Assembly (NCBI RefSeq): GCF_002736205.1
Contig: NZ_CP024091.1
Coordinates: 4,957,555-5,021,554, forward strand
Origin: Pedobacter ginsengisoli
GTDB taxonomy: Bacteria; Bacteroidota; Bacteroidia; Sphingobacteriales; Sphingobacteriaceae
Length of the DNA stretch: 64,000 nt
Direction of reading: 5' to 3'
In this document: piece by piece, positions 9,039-17,542 of the stretch
Numbering within the stretch: position 1 is the stretch's first letter
How the letters are laid out: each line of letters starts with the position of its first letter
Made by a program: the position numbers and the translations under genes
The notes under the pieces: generated by a model
The model's input: only the letters and a program-made list of their open reading frames with translations
What the model was told of the DNA's origin: nothing
Databases searched by the model: none

Positions 9039-9891
9039 CAGTATAATACAGGATTTAAAGAATAAGGTATTTCACTCGGGCAATCCGTCGTATTTATACA
9101 TAGGTATAAATACGTTTATTTTTGTATTTGTAGCGCTAATAAATGTGCCCTTTTTCCTATCTGGGAAAGGCATTGATTTCAATGCGATAGTAAGAGAGTA
9201 TTTAGGCTTTCCCGCATTATTGGAAAGACTTCCGGTAAGGTTTTATACTATTCTTACCTATCAGTTTTTTCATGAGGGTTTTCTGCATTTGCTGTTTAAC
9301 ATGTTATGGCTTTATTGGGTAGGCAGAATTTTTTTAGATTTTTTGAAGCCTCGTCAGTTCCATTTTGTATATCTGGCAGGTGGCTTTGCAGGGGCCATAT
9401 TGTTTGCATTGGCCTTTAATATTTTTCCAGTATTTATCAGCAGCATTTCCGGAGCCAGTGTTATTGGTTCATCGGCAGCAGTTATGGCCATTATAGTGGC
9501 TACGGCAACTTTAGTGCCCGACTATAGTATAAGGCTACTATTACTAGGGGATGTTAAATTAAAATACCTTGCTATAGCTTATATTATATTAGATTTGATA
9601 GGAACTGCTTCAACAAATGCTGGAGGTAGTTTTGCGCACATTGGAGGGGCAATTGTAGGGTTTACTTATATAAAGGTACTTCAGAATGGAACAGATTGGA
9701 GTAATCTTTTTAAGAAAAAGCCTAAGCTAAAGGTGGTTAAAAATAACGAAGCTAAACCTGGGGTAAAGAAGAAAGAGCCGTCCGTTGATCAAAAAGAAAT
9801 CGATTCAATTTTGGACAAAATTTCTAAATCGGGATATGATAAACTGACAAAAGAGGAAAAAGAAACCCTGTTTAAGGCAAGTAAGCATTAA
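9031..9891 (+). CDS. Rhomboid-family intramembrane serine protease with cytoplasmic tail (second of the pair)
   Basis: 286 residues. Membrane segments carry FFHEGFLHLLFNMLWLYWVG, VIGSSAAVMA with likely catalytic Ser148, and FAHIGGAIVGF with His203, so the Ser/His dyad is intact. After residue 230 there is a Lys-rich linker and a short conserved-looking tail (about 250-286, DQKEIDSILDKISKSGYD) of the kind appended to many Bacteroidota rhomboids. It starts inside the end of the first rhomboid gene (8-bp overlap). The two paralogues are only distantly similar, so they may have different substrates or work as a pair. Confidence 0.9.
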   Translation: MNNSIIQDLKNKVFHSGNPSYLYIGINTFIFVFVALINVPFFLSGKGIDFNAIVREYLGFPALLERLPVRFYTILTYQFFHEGFLHLLFNMLWLYWVGRIFLDFLKPRQFHFVYLAGGFAGAILFALAFNIFPVFISSISGASVIGSSAAVMAIIVATATLVPDYSIRLLLLGDVKLKYLAIAYIILDLIGTASTNAGGSFAHIGGAIVGFTYIKVLQNGTDWSNLFKKKPKLKVVKNNEAKPGVKKKEPSVDQKEIDSILDKISKSGYDKLTKEEKETLFKASKH

Positions 9892-9924
9892 GTATCCTAC
9901 ATGGAAGCTAATGGATAGAAACTA

Positions 9925-11037
9925 ATGAAGAAAACTAAACCAACATTTATAGATAAAGTTGTTCGCCTTGCAGCACTAGTATTGGCAATTACTTTGGTAC
10001 TTGGTTTTTTAGCTGGCAGGTTTGATCCGCGTGAATACAAATACATTCCCTTCTTTGGTCTGGCCTATCCTTTTATCCTGCTATTTAATGTACTAATGAT
10101 AATTTGGTGGTGCATCAGGCGACGGTGGACATTTGCCATTGGCACAGTTATCTTAATTTTTTCGGGCTGGGGAGCTTTAACTGCTACTATTGGAATATTT
10201 GGAGAATCAGGTAAGCAAGTCAAAGAACATCCTGAGCATGTACGAATGATGACTTATAATGTTCATAGTTTTAAACCTTATGGGTTCGAAAATATTGAGT
10301 CGGTGAAACAACAGATGCTGGAACTTATAAAAAATGAAAACCCGGACATTATTTGTTTTCAGGAGTATTTTACCCGTCGTAAAGGCCCCTATGATATTAC
10401 TGATAGCTTAAAACTAATATTAAAAACACCCTATTATTACTTTGTACCTTCTTCTGAAAACGACTATGAGGCAACAGGCCTGGCTATTTTCTCAAAGTAT
10501 CCTATAAAAGATAAAGGCATAATTGCATTTGGAGAGAATTTCGGCGGAAACGCAAGTATTTTTGTAGATATAATGATTAAGAAGCAGAAATTACGGGTTT
10601 ACAATGTCCATTTGCAATCCATCTCATTCGATAAACAGGATTACAGTTATATTGATAAGGTTACTAAAAAGATGGATGCTGATCTTGTTCCTTCAAAACG
10701 AATTATAACGCTTCTTAAAAATGCCTTTGTGAAGCGGAGCGGTCAGGTTGATATTATGAAGAATCACATGGAAACATGTAAAACACCTTTTCTGATTGCG
10801 GGAGATTTTAATGATACCCCGGCATCTTATGCAGTAACGCAGCTTACCAAGTCGTTAAATAATACCTTTAAGGAACAGGGCACAGGCCTTGGAAGAACAT
10901 ATAATGGTAAATTTCCTAATTTTCAGATTGACTATATTGCTACAACCAAGGATATAAAAGTGATCAATTATCGAATTATTGATGCTAAATTATCTGATCA
11001 CTTTCCGGTCCGCAGCGATTTGAGATTAAATCCCTAA
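9925..11037 (+). CDS. Membrane-anchored endonuclease/exonuclease/phosphatase-family protein
   Basis: 370 residues. Three hydrophobic segments occupy about residues 12-90. A catalytic EEP domain follows from about 105, with MTYNVHSF (Asn), CFQEYF (Glu), YNVHLQS (His), AGDFNDTP (Asp/Asn) and LSDHFPV (Asp-His), the complete set of active-site motifs. The family includes DNase I, sphingomyelinases and inositol phosphatases, so the substrate may be a nucleic acid or a phospholipid. The membrane anchor favours an envelope substrate, which is an inference. It follows the rhomboid pair by 33 bases, a probable mutL-rhomboid-rhomboid-EEP unit. Confidence 0.85.
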   Translation: MKKTKPTFIDKVVRLAALVLAITLVLGFLAGRFDPREYKYIPFFGLAYPFILLFNVLMIIWWCIRRRWTFAIGTVILIFSGWGALTATIGIFGESGKQVKEHPEHVRMMTYNVHSFKPYGFENIESVKQQMLELIKNENPDIICFQEYFTRRKGPYDITDSLKLILKTPYYYFVPSSENDYEATGLAIFSKYPIKDKGIIAFGENFGGNASIFVDIMIKKQKLRVYNVHLQSISFDKQDYSYIDKVTKKMDADLVPSKRIITLLKNAFVKRSGQVDIMKNHMETCKTPFLIAGDFNDTPASYAVTQLTKSLNNTFKEQGTGLGRTYNGKFPNFQIDYIATTKDIKVINYRIIDAKLSDHFPVRSDLRLNP

Positions 11038-11051
11038 AATTTTTACATTTG
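11019..11051 (+). promoter_or_regulatory. Bacteroidota-type promoter of cysS
   Basis: TTTG (11019-11022), a 21-base spacer and TACATTTG (11044-11051), an exact TAnnTTTG, lie inside and just after the end of the preceding gene. Only four bases separate the -7 element from the cysS ATG at 11056, so the transcript would be leaderless or nearly so. Confidence 0.7.
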
Positions 11052-11055
11052 CAAA

Positions 11056-12516
11056 ATGAATACAGGCTTACAGCTCTACAATACCCTAACACGTAAGAAA
11101 GAACTTTTTGAACCGCTTAATGCTCCTAATGTAGGAATGTATGTTTGCGGCCCCACCGTTTACAGTGATGTTCATTTGGGTAACTGTCGTACTTTCATAT
11201 CGTTCGACCTTATATTCAGGTATCTAAAATATACTGGTTATAAGGTGCGCTACGTTCGGAATATTACCGATGCAGGCCATTTGGAGGGTGATAGGGATGA
11301 GGGAGATGATAAATTTGCTAAAAGAGCTAAACTTGAACAGTTAGAACCTATGGAGATTGTTCAGAAGTATACTCTGGGTTTCCATGAGGTATTAAGAATG
11401 TTTAATACACTGCCTCCAAGTATTGAACCGACTGCTACAGGACATATTATTGAGCAAATTGAAATGATTAAAGAGATCATTAAGAATGGTTATGCTTATG
11501 AGATAAACGGAACAGTTTATTTTGATGTAGAAAAATATAGTGAGAAATATAATTATACCATATTAACCAATAGGAATCTTGAGGATCTGCTTGCCAATAC
11601 AAGGGAATTAGGTGGGCAGGATGAAAAGCATGGAAGATTGGATTTTGCATTATGGATTAAAGCCAAACCTGAAACGCTGATGCGCTGGGCATCTCCCTGG
11701 GGAGTTGGATTTCCTGGCTGGCATATAGAATGTTCTGCGATGAGTGCCAAATATCTTGGTGAAGAATTTGATATTCATGGCGGAGGTATGGACCTTGCAG
11801 CAACACATCATACTAACGAAATTGCACAGTCGGAAGCCTGCAGCCATAAGCAACCCGCAAAATATTGGATGCATACCAATATGCTTACCGTAAATGGAAC
11901 GCGGATGTCTAAGAGCGCAGGTAATGGATTCTTACCCGAAGAGTTATTCACCGGAAATCATCCTTTACTTGAAAGAGGATTTAGCCCCATGACTGTTAAG
12001 TTTTTTATGCTGCAGGCGCATTACAGAAGTACTTTAGATTTTTCTAATGAGGCTTTGGATGCATCTGAAAAAGGTTTCAGAAGACTTATGAATGCGGTAA
12101 ACTTAATAGAAAAGTTAACGCCTTCGGCTAATAGCGATTTTGAAATTGAACCTATTGCCAATAATTGCGTAAAAGCAATGAATGATGATTTTAATAGCCC
12201 GGTTGTAATTGCCGAATTATTTGAAGCAGTCCGGATTATTAACACAATTCATGATGGAAAGGGCAGTATATCTGAAGTGGAGCTTGAGAGATTAAAAAAA
12301 CTCATGAATGACTTCGTATTTGATGTTTTTGGGTTAAAGGATGAAGAGACTTCAAATACTGAATTAAACTCAGTGCTTGATCTGGTTATAGACATAAGAA
12401 AAGGAGCTAAAGAGAATAAAGATTATGCCACCTCAGATAAAATAAGATTGGGTTTACAAAGCATGGGTATTCAGCTGAAAGACAGCAAAGATGGCACAAC
12501 CTGGAATAAAATCTAA
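11056..12516 (+). CDS. cysS: Cysteinyl-tRNA synthetase
   Basis: 486 residues, normal length. Class I synthetase motifs: [13 protein letters not shown] with zinc ligand Cys31 and HIGH-like HLGN (40-43), the zinc-site blocks HIECSAMS and [11 protein letters not shown], and the KMSKS loop as RMSKSAGN. The C-terminal helical anticodon-binding domain is complete (ends [11 protein letters not shown]). The enzyme charges tRNA-Cys with cysteine in the cytoplasm. It has its own promoter directly upstream, so it is probably not part of the mutL transcript. The very short leader leaves no room for a T-box. Confidence 0.98.
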   Translation: MNTGLQLYNTLTRKKELFEPLNAPNVGMYVCGPTVYSDVHLGNCRTFISFDLIFRYLKYTGYKVRYVRNITDAGHLEGDRDEGDDKFAKRAKLEQLEPMEIVQKYTLGFHEVLRMFNTLPPSIEPTATGHIIEQIEMIKEIIKNGYAYEINGTVYFDVEKYSEKYNYTILTNRNLEDLLANTRELGGQDEKHGRLDFALWIKAKPETLMRWASPWGVGFPGWHIECSAMSAKYLGEEFDIHGGGMDLAATHHTNEIAQSEACSHKQPAKYWMHTNMLTVNGTRMSKSAGNGFLPEELFTGNHPLLERGFSPMTVKFFMLQAHYRSTLDFSNEALDASEKGFRRLMNAVNLIEKLTPSANSDFEIEPIANNCVKAMNDDFNSPVVIAELFEAVRIINTIHDGKGSISEVELERLKKLMNDFVFDVFGLKDEETSNTELNSVLDLVIDIRKGAKENKDYATSDKIRLGLQSMGIQLKDSKDGTTWNKI

Positions 12517-12594
12517 TTATGTGTAATTGTTAATTACTTTTTAAAGGAAAAAATTACTCAACCCTTATCTTAGCGCAGAAACTATTTAAAAACA

Positions 12595-13452
12595 ATGATG
12601 AATAAATTTCTTTATACAATTGCTGTTGCATCTATGACGATTGGTGCTTACGCTCAAAAATCAGATGGAAGCACTAAATCACTTGTTAAAGCGGAGAAAG
12701 ATTTTGCTGCGAACCTGGCAAAAAATGGTGCCAAAACTGCATTTACTACCTATTCGGCAGCTGATGGTTTAGTTTTTAGACCAAACCCAGTTAACGCCAA
12801 AACATTTTATGCGACTGAAGACGATACTAAAGATTTAAGTTGGACTCCGGTATATGCAAAAGTATCAAGAAGCGGAGATTGGGGATTTACTACCGGGCCT
12901 TATACTTTAGGGGGCAATGAAACTCATTACGGACAGTACCTTTCTGTATGGAAGGCAGTTAATGGTAAATGGGAGCTTGCATTAGACCTTGGTACATCAC
13001 ATAATAAGCCATTAAATAAAGTAAAAGAAGAGTTTATAGAACCAAAGGATTTTCATAAACCTAAGTTTTTAAATGATAAGGAACGTGCAACGGGTGCTAA
13101 TATAATTGCTACTACAGAAAAAACTTTAAATGCTACCCTTAAATCTTATGGGGTTCCGGCGTTTGCAGGGTTTTTAAACCCTGATGCAAGAGTATTATTT
13201 CCAGGGTACGAGCCTATTATTGGCAAGGATAAAGCAATAGCCTTTATAAATGGCATGATGAGTAAGGTATCTTTAAAGACCACCAAAGTAGACAAAGCGG
13301 ATGGTGGTGATTTGGCCTATACTTATGGTGTTGCAACTGTAGACTATAAAGCTGATCTGAGAGAGAGTTTTAATTATGTGTTTATTTATGAACGCCAACC
13401 TGATTTTAACTGGAACCTTATTGCATTAGTATTTGCACCCGCAGAACGTTAA
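12595..13452 (+). CDS. Exported protein with two NTF2-like (DUF4440/SnoaL-type) domains
   Basis: 285 residues from the first of two adjacent ATGs, with a signal peptide ending A-Y-A-Q at about residue 20. Two related halves are visible. Residues 30-145 contain K-A-E-K-D-F-A, a late Y-G-Q-Y-L-S-V-W-K strand and NGKWELALDLG. Residues 160-285 contain TEKTLNATLKSYG, FPGYEPIIGKDKA and F-N-W-N-L-I-A-L-V-F. Both follow the cone-shaped NTF2/DUF4440 layout: helix, a variable pocket, and final strands ending in W-x-L. Function unknown; such proteins often bind small ligands in the periplasm. It is followed by a terminator, so it is monocistronic. Confidence 0.65.
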   Translation: MMNKFLYTIAVASMTIGAYAQKSDGSTKSLVKAEKDFAANLAKNGAKTAFTTYSAADGLVFRPNPVNAKTFYATEDDTKDLSWTPVYAKVSRSGDWGFTTGPYTLGGNETHYGQYLSVWKAVNGKWELALDLGTSHNKPLNKVKEEFIEPKDFHKPKFLNDKERATGANIIATTEKTLNATLKSYGVPAFAGFLNPDARVLFPGYEPIIGKDKAIAFINGMMSKVSLKTTKVDKADGGDLAYTYGVATVDYKADLRESFNYVFIYERQPDFNWNLIALVFAPAER

Positions 13453-13499
13453 CAACATGTAGGGCCAGAAAGCGTTATTTTATAAATCATATTATTATG

Positions 13500-13536
13500 A
13501 AGGGGTTTCTTAAAGAGTTGATTTAAGAACCCCTTT
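13500..13536 (+). terminator. Rho-independent terminator
   Basis: The stem AAGGGG...CCCCTT spans 13500-13514 and 13522-13536 with a one-base bulge and a T-rich tail. It lies between the NTF2-like gene and the GDPD-like gene. Confidence 0.75.
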
Positions 13537-13555
13537 CTTTTATACAGTAAAGCAA

Positions 13556-14440
13556 ATGAGAAAAATTATACTTACAGCAGCAATATTTATTACCACCCTT
13601 CAATCAATTGCACAGAAATTCGATCTGCAAGGAAATCGTGGTGCTCGTGGAATAATGCCTGAAAACACAATTCCAGGGATGCTTAGAGCACTGGATCTGG
13701 GCGTAAATACACTAAACATGAATGCTGTAATTTCTAAAGATAAACGGGTTGTACTCTCACAAGAGCCTTACTTTAATTTTGAGATTAGTATTGCTCCCGA
13801 TGGCAAACCCATAACGCTTAAAAATCAAAAGAACTATAATATGTATAAAATGGATTATGCTGACATCAGGAAATTTGATGTGGGTAGCAAGGTTCATAGC
13901 AGGTTCCCTTATCAGGAAAAGATAGAAACATATAAGCCGCTTTTGGAAGAGACAATAGATTCTGTAGAGAACTATGTTAAAAGAAGAAAATTACCAAAAC
14001 CAAATTACAGCATTGAAACAAAAACTATCCCCAAAGGAGATAACGAATTCCATCCGGAACCTGCTGAGTTTGTTGATCTGATTATGGAAATTGTGATTCG
14101 GAAAAAGCTTACCAAACGAGTAACTATACAGTCATTCGATGTAAGAACTTTGCAATACCTGCACGAAAACTATCCAAAAATAAAGACGGCTTTGCTTATT
14201 GATGAGAAGATCGATTTTGAGGTAAATATTGCTGATCTTGGTTTCAAACCAACAGTTTATAGTCCTTATTCAGTTCTGGTTGGTAAAGGATTGGTAGAGC
14301 GTTGCCACGAAGCAGGCGTTAAGATTATACCGTGGACAGTAAACTCAATTAAAGATATGAAGTACCTGATAGGTTTGGGCGTTGATGGTGTAGTTACAGA
14401 TTACCCTAATATTTACAAAAAGGTTATGGATGACAATTAA
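13556..14440 (+). CDS. Glycerophosphodiester phosphodiesterase-like protein lacking catalytic residues (probable pseudoenzyme)
   Basis: 294 residues with a signal peptide (1-19, ending S-I-A-Q). The fold is clearly GDPD: G-A-R-G-I-M-P-E-N-T, Y-S-I-E-T-K, QSFDVRTL, PWTVNS and GVDGVVTDYPN are all present and align with the active-looking homologue at 59163. The catalytic positions are changed. The H-R-G histidine is Asn27 (GNRG). The metal-binding L-E-M-D is L-N-M-N (Asn54, Asn56). The second histidine of T-H-D is Gln69 (LSQE). The third metal ligand, Glu154, remains. Such a protein could bind a glycerophosphodiester or polyol phosphate without cleaving it. It stands alone and ends one base before the convergent moxR stop codon. 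The open frame argues against a decaying pseudogene. Confidence 0.88.
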   Translation: MRKIILTAAIFITTLQSIAQKFDLQGNRGARGIMPENTIPGMLRALDLGVNTLNMNAVISKDKRVVLSQEPYFNFEISIAPDGKPITLKNQKNYNMYKMDYADIRKFDVGSKVHSRFPYQEKIETYKPLLEETIDSVENYVKRRKLPKPNYSIETKTIPKGDNEFHPEPAEFVDLIMEIVIRKKLTKRVTIQSFDVRTLQYLHENYPKIKTALLIDEKIDFEVNIADLGFKPTVYSPYSVLVGKGLVERCHEAGVKIIPWTVNSIKDMKYLIGLGVDGVVTDYPNIYKKVMDDN

Positions 14441-14441
14441 T

Positions 14442-15410
14442 TTAGAACAGGTTTTTAATGATCTGTTCAATCGATAATCCTTCAGCCTCAGCTCTGTAAT
14501 TTCGAACAATACGGTGGCGTAAAATCGCTTCGGCAACAGCTTGAACATCTTCTATATCCGGTGAATACTTTCCTGATATAGCTGCATGACATTTTGCACC
14601 AATAACAAGGAACTGAGAAGCCCTTGGTCCGGCACCCCAGCTTATATACTTATTAATATCTTCGGTAGCTAACGGGGTATGGGGGCGGGTTTTGCTTGCC
14701 AGCTTAACAGCATATTCAATCACATTGTCGGCAACAGGAATATTGCGTACCAATTTCTGAAAATACTGAATCTGCTTAGCATCTATTATTTTTTTAAGCT
14801 TAACCTCATTGTTGCTGGTTGTGCTTTTTACTATTTCAAGCTCATCAGCAAAAGTAGGATAACTTAGCAGCACATTAAACATAAACCTATCCAATTGTGC
14901 TTCAGGCAATGGATATGTCCCTTCTTGTTCAATAGGATTCTGAGTGGCCAGTACAAAGAAAGGATTTGGTAATGCATGTCTTTGTCCAGCAGCTGTTACT
15001 GCCTTTTCCTGCATTGCTTCAAGTAATGCAGCCTGAGTTTTAGGAGGCGTTCTATTGATCTCATCTGCAAGAACAATGTTCGAGAAAATTGGACCGGTTA
15101 TAAATTTAAATGTTCTGTCTTCTCCTAAGATCTCAGCCCCGATAATATCGCTTGGCATTAGATCAGGGGTAAACTGGATCCTGTTAAAGTTAAGATCCAT
15201 TACATCTGCAATAGTTTGAACAAGCAGTGTTTTTGCAAGACCAGGAACACCAACCAATAAGCAGTGCCCATTACTGAAGATGGAGATTAAAACAGATTTT
15301 ACTACCTCTTCCTGACCAATAACAACTTTCCCTATTTCGGCTTTAATGTTATTATATGCCTGATGCAATGCATCCACTGCTTTTATATCATTTTCAAACT
15401 GCATTAGCAT
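14442..15410 (-). CDS. MoxR-family AAA+ ATPase
   Basis: 322 residues. Walker A is GVPGLAKT (54-61) and Walker B/DEXX is IVLADEINR (about 111-119). These are followed by the MoxR block PPKTQAALLEAMQE, sensor 1 in FFVLATQNPIEQEGTYPLPEAQLDRF, and a C-terminal lid. MoxR ATPases act as chaperones, often with von Willebrand (DUF58/VWA) partners that insert metal or assemble envelope complexes. No such partner follows here, since the downstream gene is convergent. The start overlaps the surA stop codon as TAATG, so translation is probably coupled to surA, which may hint at an envelope-biogenesis role. Confidence 0.93.
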   Translation of the reverse strand: MLMQFENDIKAVDALHQAYNNIKAEIGKVVIGQEEVVKSVLISIFSNGHCLLVGVPGLAKTLLVQTIADVMDLNFNRIQFTPDLMPSDIIGAEILGEDRTFKFITGPIFSNIVLADEINRTPPKTQAALLEAMQEKAVTAAGQRHALPNPFFVLATQNPIEQEGTYPLPEAQLDRFMFNVLLSYPTFADELEIVKSTTSNNEVKLKKIIDAKQIQYFQKLVRNIPVADNVIEYAVKLASKTRPHTPLATEDINKYISWGAGPRASQFLVIGAKCHAAISGKYSPDIEDVQAVAEAILRHRIVRNYRAEAEGLSIEQIIKNLF

Positions 15411-16789
15411 TATTTTTTAGCAGTTGTACCTTTAGTCCATATTTTTAATTCATCACAAGTATCATAATCTTCATCAATCCTGATATAAGTGTTTTCCCTT
15501 CTTTTTTCGAACCACTCGCTCAGCATTCTATCAATTTTATTCTGTTGTGCTTTCTCTTTGAATTTTGCGTAATCCTGATCCAGGTTTCCTTTGTGCGGAG
15601 GGATTTTAGATTTCAAATAAAGAATCTTATATCCTTGTTTTCCATCAGGATCTGTAAAAGCAACAGGCTGAGAGATCTCGCCCACCTTCATGGTATCCAC
15701 AACAATAAATACTTTTGGATCAAGTTTATCAGCAGGTATAAATGTAGTTCTGGCGGTAACATTGTCGGCATATAAAATCATTCCGCCATTGTACTGCGAC
15801 TCTTTGTTGTCTGAGTACAATGAAGCTGCGGTTGAGAAAGGAAGTTTTTTAGATAAAATGTTCCTGTAAATAGTATCAGCCTGTAATTTAGTTCTTTCTA
15901 AACTGGCTGGCGTAGTTTCCGGACGTATAAGGATATGACGTGCCTGAACCTGCTCTCCGCGACGTTCAATAACCTGAAGAATATGAAAGCCATGTTCTGT
16001 TTCAAAAACTGGCGACATCTCTCCTGGTTTTAATTTAAAAGCCCATGCTGTAAATTCTTTTACCATTCTGGTACGATCAAAGAATCCAAGATCACCGCCA
16101 TCAGGGGCAGAACCAGAGTCCTCAGAGTAAGATTTTGCAAGGAAAGCAAAATCTTCACCGCTTTTCACTCTTAATCTAAGTGCATCAATTTTATCATAGA
16201 ATTTTTGCTTTTCTGCCTTTGTAAGTTTCGGATGCAATACAATTTCTCCAACTTCAAACTCAGTAGGAATATCGGGAAGACTATCTTTTTGGTAAGAATC
16301 GAAATAACGTTTAACTTCAATAGGTGTAATGTTTACATCCTGTGTTATTTTTTGCTGCATTTTATTAGAAATCAGCTGCTCTTTAATGTCTGGTCTGATT
16401 TCATCTTTGTATTGAAGTACTGAACGATTTAAAAACTGCTCAAGTCTTTCTTGTCCGCCTGCACGCTGAATCTGATAACGCATACGTTTTTCAACCTCTT
16501 CATCAACCTGTGCTTCTTCAACTACAACAGAGTCAATCTCTGCCTGTTGTTTAAGTAGCTTCTGGGCAAGCATTTGTTGTAATATATAGCACTTTACTTT
16601 TTCATCATCAGGATTACCTGAATTTAAGTATTGCGCATATTGCTGATTTAAGTCTGATAATAAAATGATGTTATTACCCAATACAGCAACAACTTTATCT
16701 ATATTTTTCTTTTGAGCCTTTACGTTAAAAAACAAGCAAATTAATGCGCTTGCTGTTACTAAAAATTTCCTCATCCTATGGTTGTTCAA
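15410..16789 (-). CDS. surA: SurA-type periplasmic peptidylprolyl isomerase/chaperone
   Basis: 459 residues from ATG 16789; ATG 16774 (MRKFLVTAS) is an equally good start for the signal peptide, which ends N-V-K-A-Q. A SurA N-terminal chaperone region (about 25-170, beginning KVVAVLGNNIILLSDLN) is followed by two parvulin domains. The first (about 180-280) contains FLAKSYSEDSGSAPDGGDLGF. The second (about 285-390) begins ARHILIRP. The protein guides unfolded outer-membrane proteins across the periplasm. It precedes moxR with a one-base overlap and follows a smaller SurA-like gene, from which it is separated by 51 bases holding its own -7 element. Confidence 0.93.
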   Translation of the reverse strand: MNNHRMRKFLVTASALICLFFNVKAQKKNIDKVVAVLGNNIILLSDLNQQYAQYLNSGNPDDEKVKCYILQQMLAQKLLKQQAEIDSVVVEEAQVDEEVEKRMRYQIQRAGGQERLEQFLNRSVLQYKDEIRPDIKEQLISNKMQQKITQDVNITPIEVKRYFDSYQKDSLPDIPTEFEVGEIVLHPKLTKAEKQKFYDKIDALRLRVKSGEDFAFLAKSYSEDSGSAPDGGDLGFFDRTRMVKEFTAWAFKLKPGEMSPVFETEHGFHILQVIERRGEQVQARHILIRPETTPASLERTKLQADTIYRNILSKKLPFSTAASLYSDNKESQYNGGMILYADNVTARTTFIPADKLDPKVFIVVDTMKVGEISQPVAFTDPDGKQGYKILYLKSKIPPHKGNLDQDYAKFKEKAQQNKIDRMLSEWFEKRRENTYIRIDEDYDTCDELKIWTKGTTAKK

Positions 16790-16805
16790 TTATATTCTTT
16801 TTGTG

Positions 16806-16813
16806 CAAATCTA
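16806..16813 (-). promoter_or_regulatory. -7 promoter element of surA
   Basis: On the minus strand this reads TAGATTTG, an exact TAnnTTTG, 16 bases before the surA ATG at 16789. No clear -33 TTTG was found. Confidence 0.5.
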
Positions 16814-16840
16814 ATATTATCTATGCTATTGGCTTACGGT

Positions 16841-17431
16841 CTATAACCTCGCCAACTTTCTTATCTCATCCTGATTAATCTTTACAGGGTATTTATTTCT
16901 TAATGCTTTTATCCATTCATTCTCCAGTTCCTGCTGGTAATCGGTTACTACCTGCCCTCTAACCTCGTCAAAAGAACTTTGCAAATAAACGCTTTTGTTT
17001 TTATCATAAAAAATGCGGAGCTGATTTTCATCATTCTGCGCCTGGTTCCAAACTTTAATTTCAGAGATATTGAACATTAAAACCGCTTCTTTATACTCGT
17101 TCATTATGAAAACATATTCAGGCTTTGTTTTCGATATTCTCTTTTGCGTACGCAATGCATGTTCATAATTTTTTACTTCGGCAAGGTAGGCTGTGTCTTT
17201 ATCCAAACCCATCTCTTTCGCCTCAAGCACCTTAAGTTTGAAATTAATATACAGTGATAAATATGCTTCTAAATCCTCAGGTGTTACATTTCTATAGCTA
17301 GAGTGGTTTTTTTTATAGACCCACATAAACTCTTTATTGGTTATTGGTTTTCCATTAACAACAGCCACATTTTGAGCAAATGCACCGGTAATAAAAAGAC
17401 TGATGATAATGGCACAGTAAACTTTTCTCAC
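16841..17431 (-). CDS. SurA-like periplasmic protein without a parvulin domain
   Basis: 196 residues with a signal peptide (1-19, ending G-A-F-A-Q). The start NVAVVNGKPITNKEFMWVYKKN and the helical segment YINFKLKVLEAKEMGLDKDTAY match the N-terminal region of the large peptidylprolyl isomerases of Bacteroidota (about 650-700 residues). The later part (NEYKEAVLMFNISEIKVWNQAQ and DYQQELENEWIKALRNKYPVKIN) matches their region after the isomerase domain. The parvulin domain that should lie between them is missing, with a join around residues 95-105. It is probably a periplasmic chaperone without isomerase activity. It stands directly upstream of surA in the same orientation. Confidence 0.75.
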   Translation of the reverse strand: MRKVYCAIIISLFITGAFAQNVAVVNGKPITNKEFMWVYKKNHSSYRNVTPEDLEAYLSLYINFKLKVLEAKEMGLDKDTAYLAEVKNYEHALRTQKRISKTKPEYVFIMNEYKEAVLMFNISEIKVWNQAQNDENQLRIFYDKNKSVYLQSSFDEVRGQVVTDYQQELENEWIKALRNKYPVKINQDEIRKLARL

Positions 17432-17542
17432 AAAAGACTTAAGGTATATAATTTTAAGGCATAAAAGTAATAAATAAAGGTACTATAATGAGATATTTAA
17501 CTAATTTTAACAGAAAAAAGATTTTCAATAAAATTATCATTA

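Noticed and set aside
9031-9891. Second rhomboid as an inactive homologue
   Set aside because: Ser148 in G-S-S-A and His203 in F-A-H-I-G-G are both present.
11038-11055. T-box leader before cysS
   Set aside because: The gap is 18 bases and contains only the promoter element.
13556-14440. GDPD-like gene as a decaying pseudogene
   Set aside because: The frame is full length with an intact signal peptide and conserved fold motifs; the changes are confined to catalytic positions, which fits a pseudoenzyme better than decay.
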